64,000 nt of DNA. Source: Flavobacterium sp. ENC. GTDB lineage: Bacteria; Bacteroidota; Bacteroidia; Flavobacteriales; Flavobacteriaceae. The translations under genes and the position numbers were made by a program. Positions 43,564 to 52,100 of this stretch are shown in pieces; positions within the stretch are counted from its first letter, which is position 1; each line of letters starts with the position of its first letter. Under the pieces are notes generated by a model. It was given only the letters and a program-made list of their open reading frames with translations, ran no database searches and was not told the origin of the DNA. The stretch spans positions 78,730-142,729 of the forward strand of contig NZ_JAJMOY010000010.1 of the NCBI RefSeq assembly GCF_020991415.1, given 5' to 3'.

Positions 43564-43977
43564 TTATTTCTTTACCAATGAGGCGATTGTAATGCCTTGC
43601 ATTGCTTTAAGAGTTTCGTCACGAATGATCATTAAACCATGTCTTAAGGTGCATTCTTCCTCAGTTTTACAATCTGAGCATGGTTCATAAAAGTTTAAGG
43701 AAGCACAGGGTAAAAGAGCAATTGCACCGTCAAATAAACGGTGAATTTCTGCCAGGGTAATATCATTTTTAGATTTTATCATATAATATCCGCCAAATTT
43801 TCCCTGCTTACTGCTTACAAAACGGCCGCGTTTCAGATCCAGTAAAATCTGCTCTAAAAACTTTTTAGGAATGTTGGCTCCCTCAGCAATTTCTATCGTT
43901 TTAGAAATGTGATTTTCGTCCTGTTCTGCTAAATAAAGTAAGGCCTTAAGGGCGTATTTTGCTTTATGTGATAACAT
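43564..43977 (-). CDS. Rrf2-family transcriptional regulator with Cys cluster
   Basis: 137 residues: MLSHKAKYALKALLYLAEQD, then IPKKFLEQILLDLKRGRFV and SKQGKFGGYYM are the winged-helix of Rrf2 proteins. C91, C100, C103 and C109 (LPCASLNFYEPC, SDC, EEEC) lie in the loop where IscR/NsrR hold an iron-sulfur cluster, and the C-x8-C-x2-C-x5-C spacing allows cluster binding. It would sense iron, sulfur, oxygen or NO. It is positioned before the TonB receptor gene, a plausible target. The DNA-binding site is not identified. Confidence 0.85.
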   Translation of the reverse strand: MLSHKAKYALKALLYLAEQDENHISKTIEIAEGANIPKKFLEQILLDLKRGRFVSSKQGKFGGYYMIKSKNDITLAEIHRLFDGAIALLPCASLNFYEPCSDCKTEEECTLRHGLMIIRDETLKAMQGITIASLVKK

Positions 43978-44049
43978 CTATTTTTAAATTATGAATTATA
44001 AATTGTGAATTTTAACCTGAAACAAATTAAACCTGAAACAAAACAAACG
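43978..44049. repeat. stuttered repeat between Rrf2 and TPM genes
   Basis: aattatgaattataaattgtgaatt followed by acctgaaacaaattaaacctgaaac: short words repeated with small changes, the same style as other spacers in this window. Confidence 0.45.
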
Positions 44050-44874
44050 CTACCAGCCTCCGCTTGAACCTCCGCCGGAGAAACCTCCGCCGCCAAATCC
44101 ACCACCGAAACCGCCGCCCCCGCCTCCGGATGACCCGCCGCCGAAACCGCCAAATCCACCGCCGCTGCTTCTGCCAAGACTGCTTAACAGAATTACATCC
44201 ATCAGGCTCGGACCTCCGCCACTATTGCCTGAATTTCCGCCTCCGCCTCTTTTATTTCGGGACAGTAAAATTAACACAATTACAACAATAACAATGAAAG
44301 GAAGGATCGGAAAATCTTTCCCTTTGGTTTGTTTGCGTTCTCCTTTGTATTTTCCTTTAAAAACGTCAAATAAGGCATCTGTTCCTTTGTCAAGGCCGTT
44401 GTAATAGCTTCCGGCTTTAAATTCGGGAATAATGATATTTCTGATAATCTCTCCGCCAATTCCTGCAGTAAGGCGGTCTTCTAAACCGTACCCCGGATTA
44501 ATGGCAATTTTTCTTTCTTTCTTCGCCAGTAAAATAATAACACCATTGTCATCTTTTGCTGTTCCTCCAACTCCCCAGGTTTGTCCCCATTTGGTAGCCA
44601 GCAGGCTCACATCTTCATTTTGCAGGCTTTCTATCGTAATCACCACAATCTGGGTGGTCGTGGAATCCGAATAACGAATTAGTTTTTGTTCCAATTGTGC
44701 TTTTTCGGTAGCGCTCAGAACATTCGCATAATCGTAAACTGAAGTCTGAAGACTTGGTTTTTCCGGAATTTTAAATTGGGCAAAAGCGCAATTAATAGTA
44801 AGGAAAGCAACTAACAGAAAGGATAAATGAAAGATTCCTTTGGAATTTGAAGTTTTATTTTTGGAAATTTTCAT
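44050..44874 (-). CDS. TPM-domain protein, exported, Gly-rich tail
   Basis: 274 residues with signal peptide. The TPM domain (about 40-175) has VYDYANVLSATEKAQLEQKL, TQIVVITIESL, WGVGGTAKDDNGVIILLAKK and ERKIAINPGYGLED. A membrane segment (LPFIVIVVIVLILL) follows, then a Gly/Ser-rich tail ending GGGFSGGGSSGGW. This is the YgcG/BA_2855-type architecture, with the domain in the periplasm. It is the last of three genes (lemA-TPM-TPM) with short gaps. TPM proteins may be phosphatases or photosystem-like assembly factors; activity here unproven. Confidence 0.85.
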   Translation of the reverse strand: MKISKNKTSNSKGIFHLSFLLVAFLTINCAFAQFKIPEKPSLQTSVYDYANVLSATEKAQLEQKLIRYSDSTTTQIVVITIESLQNEDVSLLATKWGQTWGVGGTAKDDNGVIILLAKKERKIAINPGYGLEDRLTAGIGGEIIRNIIIPEFKAGSYYNGLDKGTDALFDVFKGKYKGERKQTKGKDFPILPFIVIVVIVLILLSRNKRGGGGNSGNSGGGPSLMDVILLSSLGRSSGGGFGGFGGGSSGGGGGGFGGGFGGGGFSGGGSSGGW

Positions 44875-44877
44875 TAT

Positions 44878-45315
44878 TTATCCTTTTGAGATTTCGTTTG
44901 ATAATTCATTAGTATCGTCAGCCGACCATGGAAAATATTTTTTTAATTGCTCACCGGCACTTGAAATGCCGTCAACAATACCTTGTTTGAAATTTCCGGA
45001 TTTAAACTGGGCCGCCATAATATCTTTGGTTGAATTCCAAAAGTCATCATCAACGAGGTCGTTTATTCCTTTGTCTCCACAAATAGCAAAATTTTTATCT
45101 GCTACGGCAAAGTAGAACAAAACCCCGTTTTGTAATTGGGTTTCATCCATTTTTAATTCATGAAAAACTTCTAAAGCCCGGTCGAAAGGGACTTTAGAAG
45201 TTGTTTGTTCTATATGTACTCTAATTTCGCCAGAAGTATTTTTTTCGGCCACGCGAATAGCTTCGACAATTTCTTGTTCTTCTTCTTTGGATAAAAAATC
45301 TTCTACTTTTGACAT
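44878..45315 (-). CDS. TPM-domain protein, cytoplasmic-facing short form
   Basis: 145 residues: EEEQEIVEAIRVAEKNTSGE, IRVHIEQTT, ELKMDETQLQNGVLFYFAVA and KNFAICGDKGINDLVDDDFW form the short TPM domain without signal peptide. It stops 3 bp before the next TPM gene's start. It is the middle gene of the lemA-TPM-TPM group, found together in many Bacteroidota. Confidence 0.8.
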   Translation of the reverse strand: MSKVEDFLSKEEEQEIVEAIRVAEKNTSGEIRVHIEQTTSKVPFDRALEVFHELKMDETQLQNGVLFYFAVADKNFAICGDKGINDLVDDDFWNSTKDIMAAQFKSGNFKQGIVDGISSAGEQLKKYFPWSADDTNELSNEISKG

Positions 45316-45403
45316 TGAAATTATTTTAGAGTTTAGATTTCAGATTTTAGATTTCAGACTGAATCTGAAATCTAAATCGTTAATCAAAAATATTAAATCT
45401 TAT
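45316..45403. repeat. stuttered inverted repeat between TPM and lemA genes
   Basis: agatttcagattttagatttcagac versus tctgaaatctaaatc: an inverted repeat whose arm is itself two near-copies of the same word. Confidence 0.6.
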
Positions 45404-45985
45404 TTAGAATTTTACTTCAACTGGTTTGTCTGCGCCTGCAACAGCTTCAAAGTATGGTTTTTCTTTGTAACTTAGAAACCAGCTGTTAGGGATTGCAAGA
45501 ACATACCCATTGTAATCTTGTACCGCTTCGTTAAAACGGGTTCTGGCTGTTAAAATTTGGTTTTCGGTACTGGCCAATTCGTCTTGTAGTTTCAGGAAAT
45601 TTTCATTTGCTTTTAATGTTGGATATTGTTCAACAGAAACTAACAATCTGGATAAAGATGATGATACACCACTTTGAGCCTGATTGTATTGCGCTAATTG
45701 TTCCGGAGTCACATTGCTTGGATCAATGGTTACCGAAGTAGCTTTTGCACGAGCCTCAATTACAGCTGTCAATGTTGATTTTTCAAAATCTGCTGCACCT
45801 TTTACTGTATTAACTAAGTTTCCGATAAGGTCATTTCTTCTTTGGTAAGTAGTACTCACATTTCCCCATTCTTTATTAACTGCTTGATTTTTTTGTAAAC
45901 CAGTATTTTTAATTCCAATTGACCAAAAAGCAATAATAGCGATTAGTACTACTATAATTCCTACAGGGATTAACCATTTTTTCAT
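45404..45985 (-). CDS. lemA: LemA-family protein
   Basis: 193 residues. An N-terminal membrane segment (LIPVGIIVVLIAIIAFWSIG) is followed by the conserved LemA core: NKEWGNVSTTYQRRNDLIGN, LVNTVKGAADFEKSTLTAVI, SRLLVSVEQYPTLKANENFL and LASTENQILTARTRFNEAVQ with YNGYVLAIPNSWF. LemA proteins form a helical bundle at the membrane. Upstream gene of the TPM pair, a common arrangement. Function unsettled in the literature known to me. Confidence 0.9.
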   Translation of the reverse strand: MKKWLIPVGIIVVLIAIIAFWSIGIKNTGLQKNQAVNKEWGNVSTTYQRRNDLIGNLVNTVKGAADFEKSTLTAVIEARAKATSVTIDPSNVTPEQLAQYNQAQSGVSSSLSRLLVSVEQYPTLKANENFLKLQDELASTENQILTARTRFNEAVQDYNGYVLAIPNSWFLSYKEKPYFEAVAGADKPVEVKF

Positions 45986-46029
45986 ATCCGTTTTAATTTA
46001 AGTTTGTTTTAATTTATTTAATAAATGTA

Positions 46030-46362
46030 CTATAATTCGTTTTTGATTTCTGTTAGTTGTGTTTTTATGGACTCTAATTTACGTATTATTTCGAATTTAT
46101 CTAATGTTTTCTTTTGTCCTTCCTTCAAATGAGTTTTGGCTCCTTCGAGTGTAAAACCACGTTCTTTGACCAAATGATAAATCAACTGTAAATTGGTAAT
46201 ATCTTCCGGTGTAAACATTCTGTTGCCTTTTGCATTCTTTTTAGGTTTCAGAATATCGAATTCGCTATCCCAAAACCGGATTAAAGATGCGTTGACATTA
46301 AAGGCTTTGGCTACTTCGCCAATGCTGAAATATCTTTTATCTTTAGAAAGCTCAATATGCAT
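46030..46362 (-). CDS. MerR-family transcriptional regulator
   Basis: 110 residues: YFSIGEVAKAFNVNASLIRF, WDSEF and MFTPEDITNLQLIYHLVKE form the MerR-type winged helix and wing, then a short helix (LESIKTQLTEIKNEL). The C-terminal effector domain is missing, as in the short Bacteroidota form that commonly accompanies the M23 peptidase gene upstream (50 bp away). Confidence 0.8.
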   Translation of the reverse strand: MHIELSKDKRYFSIGEVAKAFNVNASLIRFWDSEFDILKPKKNAKGNRMFTPEDITNLQLIYHLVKERGFTLEGAKTHLKEGQKKTLDKFEIIRKLESIKTQLTEIKNEL

Positions 46363-46411
46363 GATTTATATTTTTCTGTTTTTTACTTCAAACTTACTAC
46401 TTTTTGCAGTG

Positions 46412-47389
46412 TTAATCTAATGACTGGTTTTCCTGATTGGCCATATGTGAAATGGCCACGTATTCTACTGCCGAAATATTTCCGTAATAAAAATTCAGCG
46501 GATTTACCACTTTTCCGTCTTTGTGCACTTCATAATGGCAGTGAGGGCCTTCAGAACGCCCCGTGCTTCCCACATAGCCAATTACATCGCCTCTTTTCAC
46601 ATGTTGTCCGGGCCTGCAGTTGTATTTGCTTAAATGAGCGTACAGGCTTTCATATCCAAAACCGTGCCTGATGACCACATGATTTCCAAAACCTGATGCT
46701 GTATTGTCAGCTCTTGCTACCACACCATCGCCTGTTGCGTATACAGGAGAGCCGGTACTGGCGGTGAAATCCATACCGTTATGCATTTTTCGCACTTTCG
46801 TGAAAGGGTCAATTCGGTACCCAAAACCGGAAGCAACGCGTTTTAAATTTTCATTCCGGACTGGCTGAATGGCAGGAATTGCCAAAAGCAAATTTCCTTT
46901 GACACCTGCTAATTTCAAAATCTCATCCAGTGATTTGGACTGAATGGCCAGTTGTTTCGAAAGTCTGTCAATTCGTTTGGTCGTATTCAGTACCAATTGC
47001 GAATTGTTATAACCTTCTAAATCTTTATATCTCTTGAGGTCCTTAAAACCTGATTTCCGGATCGAATCGGGAATTTCAGCTTTGTTAAAATAAACCCTGT
47101 AAATATTATTGTCCCTGTCTTCTATCGCTTCCGTTACCTCATTAATCTCATCCATTTTTTTATTCAGAATCGAATACTGCAGCTTTAAATTTTCAATTTC
47201 ACGCGCCTGCAGACGGTCTTTCGGGGTTTCGAAATAAGGCGTGTTGACTAAAAGAACGAAAACCAGAAAGCCAAACAGGGCTGAAGCCAGCAAAAACAGT
47301 AAAGCGTAACCGATTTTGATTCTCTTTCTGGTTTTTATTTTTGTATAAGCCAGATTTTCTGAGTCGTAATAATATTTTACTTTCGCCAT
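46412..47389 (-). CDS. M23-family peptidase, membrane-anchored, cell-wall-type
   Basis: 325 residues. An N-terminal membrane segment (27-49), a coiled-coil-rich stalk (61-150) and an M23/LytM domain (about 180-300). Zinc ligands are visible: His203 and Asp207 in KMHNGMDFTAS and His285 in GPHCHYE, with His283 nearby and LYAHLSKYNCRPGQHVKRGD in between. It would cut peptidoglycan cross-links or act as a LytM regulator in division; the complete ligand set suggests an active enzyme. The MerR-type gene follows. Confidence 0.85.
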   Translation of the reverse strand: MAKVKYYYDSENLAYTKIKTRKRIKIGYALLFLLASALFGFLVFVLLVNTPYFETPKDRLQAREIENLKLQYSILNKKMDEINEVTEAIEDRDNNIYRVYFNKAEIPDSIRKSGFKDLKRYKDLEGYNNSQLVLNTTKRIDRLSKQLAIQSKSLDEILKLAGVKGNLLLAIPAIQPVRNENLKRVASGFGYRIDPFTKVRKMHNGMDFTASTGSPVYATGDGVVARADNTASGFGNHVVIRHGFGYESLYAHLSKYNCRPGQHVKRGDVIGYVGSTGRSEGPHCHYEVHKDGKVVNPLNFYYGNISAVEYVAISHMANQENQSLD

Positions 47390-47403
47390 ATTTTAAAATA
47401 CCC

Positions 47404-47411
47404 TATTTTTG
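47404..47411 (+). promoter_or_regulatory. possible -7 box upstream of alaS
   Basis: TATTTTTG fits TAnnTTTG, giving a leader of about 235 nt that includes a stuttered repeat. It is far from the gene, so modest confidence. Confidence 0.3.
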
Positions 47412-47479
47412 CAGCTTGTAAAATAGTTAGTCGAACAAATTTAATAAATGTTTCAGTTGTTCGGGGCTTTTTTTCAAGA

Positions 47480-47645
47480 ATAAAATAATTAGATAATTGA
47501 GTCAATTTGATAATTAGATAATGAGAGAACCGGGTAATTTATTGTTTGAACCTGTAAGTTTAATTTAAAATTATCTAATTATCGCATTTTCAAATTAACA
47601 CATTTTTTAATTATCAAATTAACACATTATCACATTTTCTAATTA
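47480..47645. repeat. stuttered inverted repeat upstream of alaS
   Basis: ttagataattgagtcaatttgataattagataatga on one side and ttatctaattatcgcatttt...caaattaacac on the other: an A+T-rich quasi-palindrome of repeated attatcta words. It belongs to the same style as the other spacers. Confidence 0.6.
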
Positions 47646-47649
47646 CAAC

Positions 47650-50298
47650 ATGAAATCACAAGACGTACGTAAACAATTTTTAGACTTTTTCAAAAGCAAC
47701 GGACACTTAATTGTTCCATCTGCTCCAATCGTTCTTAAGGACGATCCAACCCTGATGTTCAATAACTCGGGAATGGCCCAGTTTAAAGAATATTTTTTAG
47801 GAAACGGAACACCAAAAAGTAAAAGAATAGCCGATACGCAAAAATGTCTTCGTGTTTCAGGAAAACATAACGATCTTGAAGATGTAGGTTTTGATACCTA
47901 TCACCATACTATGTTTGAGATGCTGGGTAACTGGTCATTTGGCGATTATTTCAAAAAAGAAGCGATCAACTGGGCCTGGACTTTACTGACTGAGGTTTAT
48001 AAAATTCCAAAAGAAAATCTGTATGTTTCTGTTTTCGAAGGAAGCAAGGAAGATAATGTTCCGTTTGATCAGGAGGCCTGGGATATCTGGAAAACATTAA
48101 TCGATGAAGACCGTATTATCCTTGGAAACAAAAAAGATAATTTCTGGGAAATGGGAGATCAGGGACCTTGCGGACCTTGTTCTGAAATTCACGTTGATTT
48201 GCGTTCTGAAGAAGAAAAAGCACAGGTTTCAGGAAAGAGCCTTGTCAATAATGATCACCCGCAGGTAGTGGAGATCTGGAATAATGTATTCATGGAATTC
48301 AACCGCAAAGCAGACGGTTCGTTAGAGAAACTTCCGGCACAACACGTGGATACCGGAATGGGCTTTGAGCGTTTGTGTATGGCATTACAGGGAAAAACGT
48401 CTAATTATGATACCGATGTTTTTACACCGCTTATCGAAAAAGTAGAACAAATTACCGGTTTAAAATATACACCAAACGATGTCACTCTGAGCGGAGTCGA
48501 AGAGTCAGAAGAACAGAATAAAACAAACATTGCGATTCGTGTAATTGTAGATCACGTTCGTGCAGTTGCCTTTGCCATTGCAGACGGACAATTACCATCA
48601 AATACGGGAGCCGGTTATGTAATTCGCAGGATTTTGCGTCGTGCAATTCGTTACGGATTTACATTTTTAAATACAAAAGAACCTTTCATCAATAAGTTGG
48701 TAGAGGTTTTAGCCAATCAGATGGGAGAATTTTTCCCGGAAATCAAATCGCAGCAACAATTGGTTACCAATGTAATTCGTGAAGAGGAAGCTTCTTTTTT
48801 AAGAACGTTGGATCAGGGTTTACAGTTGCTGGATAATGTAATTGCACAAACTAGCGGTTCAGAAGTTTCTGGTGCTAAGGTTTTTGAATTGTATGATACA
48901 TTTGGTTTTCCAAAAGATTTGACAGCTCTAATTCTAAAAGAAAAAGGTTTCTCCTATAATGAAGAGGAATTTGAAGTTGAATTACAAAAACAAAAAACAC
49001 GTTCCCGTGCTGCCTCCGAAGTTTCAACAGAAGACTGGTCGGTTTTGATTCCTGGAAATGTGGAAACATTTGTGGGTTATGATAAAACAGAAAACGACGT
49101 AAAGATTACCAGAATCCGTAAAGTGGATTCTAAGAAAGACGGAATTCTGTACCAAATCGTTTTAGACCATACGCCATTTTATCCGGAAGGAGGAGGTCAG
49201 GTTGGTGATAAAGGAACACTGGTTTCTGCCAATGAAACGATCGAAATCATCGATACTAAAAAAGAAAATAACCTGATTCTGCATTTTGCAAAACAATTGC
49301 CTGAAAATATTGAAGCTGGTTTTACAGCAAAAGTAAATACCGACTTAAGAGGTTCAACTTCTAAAAATCACTCTGCTACGCATTTAATGCATTTGGCTTT
49401 GAGAAACCTTCTGGGAACTCACGTAGAGCAAAAAGGATCCCTGGTAAATCCAAACTATTTGCGTTTTGACTTTTCGCATTTTTCTAAAGTTTCAGACGAA
49501 GAATTACGTCAGGTGGAGGCGAGTGTAAATGCGCAGATTGAAGCACAATTGCAATTAGTGGAACACAGAAATATTCCGATAAAAGAAGCATTAGATAAAG
49601 GTGCCATGGCTCTATTTGGAGAAAAATACGGAGATAATGTCCGTATGATTGAATTTGGCGACAGTAAAGAACTTTGCGGTGGAATTCACGTAAAAAACAC
49701 AGCAGAAATCTGGCATTTCAAAATCATTTCTGAAGGTGCAGTTGCAGCTGGAATTCGTCGTATTGAGGCGATTACAGGTGATGCCGTAAAAGACTTCTAT
49801 AAAAATCAGGAGAATACTTTAGCTGAAATAAAAGAAACATTAAAAAATCCACAGGATATTTTAAAATCAGTGGCTTCTTTGCAGGATGATAATGCGAAAC
49901 TGAAAAAACAAATCGAGCAACTGCTTAAGGAAAAAGTTGGCGCTTTAAAAACCGAACTGGAGAAAGATTTCCAGGAGATAAACGGCATAAATTTCCTTGC
50001 CAGACAAGTAGATTTAAGCATGGCTTCGACAAAAGAGCTGGCATCCGCACTGGGAAGTTCAAAAGCAGATTCGTTTGTGTTCCTGGCTTCAGTAGAAGAT
50101 GGTCTGCCAAACATTCACTGTTATATTGCTAAAGAATTAGTAGCAACTAAAAGCTTAAATGCCAATGCTGTGATTAAAGAATTAGGAAAATATATTGAAG
50201 GAAATGGGGGAGGACAACCTTTCTTCGCATCCGGAAAAGGGAAAAATGCTAACGGAATTGCTGAAGCTTTGGCTAAGGCAATTGAGTTTGTGAAATAA
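47650..50298 (+). CDS. alaS: alanine--tRNA ligase
   Basis: 882 residues. Class II motifs: TLMFNNSGMAQFKEYFLG, QKCLRVSGKHNDLEDVG and HTMFEMLGNWSFGDYF (aminoacylation site). GCGPCSEIHVD-type, GMGFERL and RRAIRYGFTFL (motif 3) follow. The editing domain has HSATHLMHLALRNLLG and CGGIHVKNTAEI (zinc ligands). The C-Ala domain ends in GNGGGQPFFASGKGKN. It is the standard length for the full enzyme. It is isolated, with stuttered repeats upstream and its own downstream gene. Confidence 0.98.
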   Translation: MKSQDVRKQFLDFFKSNGHLIVPSAPIVLKDDPTLMFNNSGMAQFKEYFLGNGTPKSKRIADTQKCLRVSGKHNDLEDVGFDTYHHTMFEMLGNWSFGDYFKKEAINWAWTLLTEVYKIPKENLYVSVFEGSKEDNVPFDQEAWDIWKTLIDEDRIILGNKKDNFWEMGDQGPCGPCSEIHVDLRSEEEKAQVSGKSLVNNDHPQVVEIWNNVFMEFNRKADGSLEKLPAQHVDTGMGFERLCMALQGKTSNYDTDVFTPLIEKVEQITGLKYTPNDVTLSGVEESEEQNKTNIAIRVIVDHVRAVAFAIADGQLPSNTGAGYVIRRILRRAIRYGFTFLNTKEPFINKLVEVLANQMGEFFPEIKSQQQLVTNVIREEEASFLRTLDQGLQLLDNVIAQTSGSEVSGAKVFELYDTFGFPKDLTALILKEKGFSYNEEEFEVELQKQKTRSRAASEVSTEDWSVLIPGNVETFVGYDKTENDVKITRIRKVDSKKDGILYQIVLDHTPFYPEGGGQVGDKGTLVSANETIEIIDTKKENNLILHFAKQLPENIEAGFTAKVNTDLRGSTSKNHSATHLMHLALRNLLGTHVEQKGSLVNPNYLRFDFSHFSKVSDEELRQVEASVNAQIEAQLQLVEHRNIPIKEALDKGAMALFGEKYGDNVRMIEFGDSKELCGGIHVKNTAEIWHFKIISEGAVAAGIRRIEAITGDAVKDFYKNQENTLAEIKETLKNPQDILKSVASLQDDNAKLKKQIEQLLKEKVGALKTELEKDFQEINGINFLARQVDLSMASTKELASALGSSKADSFVFLASVEDGLPNIHCYIAKELVATKSLNANAVIKELGKYIEGNGGGQPFFASGKGKNANGIAEALAKAIEFVK

Positions 50299-50349
50299 AA
50301 GAGTAATTGAAAGCTTTTTCAGGGTATTAAATTGAAAGCATAAAAAAAT

Positions 50350-50922
50350 ATGTATAGAAAACTTAAACTAATTATTATTTGTTCAATTGTTTTTACATCA
50401 TTTAGTTATGCTCAGAGATATCAAATATATGAAGGAGGATTTGAAAATTTAAAAGATATTAAATCCTTTGCCATGGCGTTTGATTATGAAAATATCCAGG
50501 TTCATGGTTTTGACTCAGAAGAAGATTTTTTAAAAGAAAAAATGGAAAAAAGAAAATCCAATCCCGAAAAAGCTGCAGCTTTCAGGCGGGATTGGTTTTC
50601 AAACCGGGATCAATATTACAATCCGGCATTTATAAATTATTTCAATAATTACTTTAAAAAAGGAGAACGTAAAATTGTTACTGATTCTCCCTATTTAATG
50701 AAGGTGAACTTAACCTGGATTTATCCGGGTTATGCATTAGAACCTGCTAAATTGTCTGCAAAAATTGAGTTTATCGATACCATTAATTCGAAAAAACTGC
50801 TTGTAATTCATTTTGAAAAAGTGATTGGGATGGAGAAAAAAACAATAGAAATCAATGAGTATGAAAGAGTAATTGGTGCATTTGAAAAACTCGCTAAAAA
50901 TTTAGCCATTCAATTGAAGTAG
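50350..50922 (+). CDS. exported hypothetical protein
   Basis: 190 residues with signal peptide (MYRKLKLIIICSIVFTSFSY-AQ). Segments ENIQVHGFDSEEDFLKEKME and NPAFINYFNNYFKKGERKIV, then a strand-rich end YLMKVNLTWIYPGYALEPAK and SAKIEFIDTINSKKLLVIHF. No family is recognised. It lies 52 bp after alaS on the same strand, but a promoter in the gap cannot be excluded. Confidence 0.65.
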   Translation: MYRKLKLIIICSIVFTSFSYAQRYQIYEGGFENLKDIKSFAMAFDYENIQVHGFDSEEDFLKEKMEKRKSNPEKAAAFRRDWFSNRDQYYNPAFINYFNNYFKKGERKIVTDSPYLMKVNLTWIYPGYALEPAKLSAKIEFIDTINSKKLLVIHFEKVIGMEKKTIEINEYERVIGAFEKLAKNLAIQLK

Positions 50923-51192
50923 AGATGAAACCCTTAAGGGATATTCCATTCACTTAAAAATTTTACTTTTTAAAAATTAAAGCCTGAATTTTTTTGCAAT
51001 GCTGAAAGAATCAAAGAAGTTTTTTTAAATAAAAAGTTCTGAAAATTTTGCTTTTCATAAACACTTAATGACGAAGGTCCGAATGTATTATTTTGATAAT
51101 TATTCGTGCTTTTATTATACAAACCGTATAGGTTTTTAATTTTGATTTTGTTTTATTTGCACCATAATTAATCAGAATCAAATTAATAAAAA

Positions 51193-51948
51193 ATGAAAAA
51201 AATTCTATGCCTTTTTGGTGCAGCAGCACTACTATTAACTTCTTGTTCAAGTGATGATGATAAAACTACATCTGAAGAAAATGTGGTTTTTTTACCTAAA
51301 ACAGAAAAGTACACCTACGCGCTTAATGCCCAGGACAACAGCACTGTTACTTATGCTTATGATGGAAACAAAATAACAAGCCTGACTTATAATACAGGTG
51401 AGAAAACAGTATTTACTTATACGGATAATTTAATTACAAAAGCAGTTTACACGGAAACCTATGAAGGTGCGCCGCGTGTTTTTACCACTACTTTTACTTA
51501 TGAGAATGGTAAATTAAAGTCTTCTTTTCAGCTTGGTTCAGCAAACTCTGTAAATAAAAGAAGAACGTACACGTATAATGCAAACGGTACAATTTCAACA
51601 GTTACTGTTCTAATTAATCCTGTGACTCAAGTGGAGACACAAGATTCATCCAGTGTACTTACTTTGGACGCCAGAGGAAATATTGTTAAAGCTGAATTTA
51701 ACGATTTAACCAACATAATAGAATACGATACTAAGAATAATCCTTTCAGGGATGTTTTAGGATTTACTGCTTTACTGGACTCTGATATTTTTGACAAAGA
51801 TGCTAACTCTGTTAACAACATGACTAAAGTAACTGAAAAATCAGGGGACGTTATTGAAGGTACAACAACTTATACAAACACGTATAATACTGCTGACTAC
51901 CTGATTAAATCCGTAAGCGGAAACGATACTTACGAGTACACTTATTAA
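51193..51948 (+). CDS. lipoprotein with YD/RHS-like repeat strands
   Basis: 251 residues, lipobox LLLTSCSSDDD (Cys18). The body consists of repeated short hairpins typical of RHS/YD-type Bacteroidota lipoproteins: YAYDGNKITSLTYNTGEKTV, FTYTDNLITKAVYTETYEGA, FTYENGKLKSSF and YTYNANGTISTV. It ends in a repeat-like YLIKSVSGNDTYEYTY. It has no core or toxin, so it is a short surface or periplasmic beta-protein rather than a toxin. Terminated by a strong hairpin. Confidence 0.7.
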   Translation: MKKILCLFGAAALLLTSCSSDDDKTTSEENVVFLPKTEKYTYALNAQDNSTVTYAYDGNKITSLTYNTGEKTVFTYTDNLITKAVYTETYEGAPRVFTTTFTYENGKLKSSFQLGSANSVNKRRTYTYNANGTISTVTVLINPVTQVETQDSSSVLTLDARGNIVKAEFNDLTNIIEYDTKNNPFRDVLGFTALLDSDIFDKDANSVNNMTKVTEKSGDVIEGTTTYTNTYNTADYLIKSVSGNDTYEYTY

Positions 51949-51949
51949 A

Positions 51950-52098
51950 AAAGACTCTAAGACGCTGAGGTTCTAAGGTGCTGAGATTTCTTTACTATTT
52001 TAAACAATAAACCCGACAGATTAAAAATCTGTCGGGTTTTGTATTTCAGCCTAAAAAAGCTCAGTACCTTAGCAACTTAGTAACTCAGCACCTTAAAA
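51950..52098. repeat. stuttered inverted repeat flanking a terminator
   Basis: ctctaagacgctgaggttct then aaggtgctgag at the left; ctcagtaccttagcaactta then gtaactcagcacctta at the right. They are complementary word by word (ctaaggtgctgag / ctcagcacctta), with the terminator in the middle. Confidence 0.65.
52009..52039. terminator. bidirectional terminator
   Basis: aacccgacagatt/aatctgtcgggtt stem, perfect over 13 bp, between the lipoprotein and the convergent ABC transporter gene. Confidence 0.85.
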
Positions 52099-52100
52099 AT

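Noticed and set aside
44064..44291. Arg-rich + strand frame opposite the TPM gene tail
   Set aside because: Antisense of the Gly-rich repeat tail; composition explained by GGN codons.
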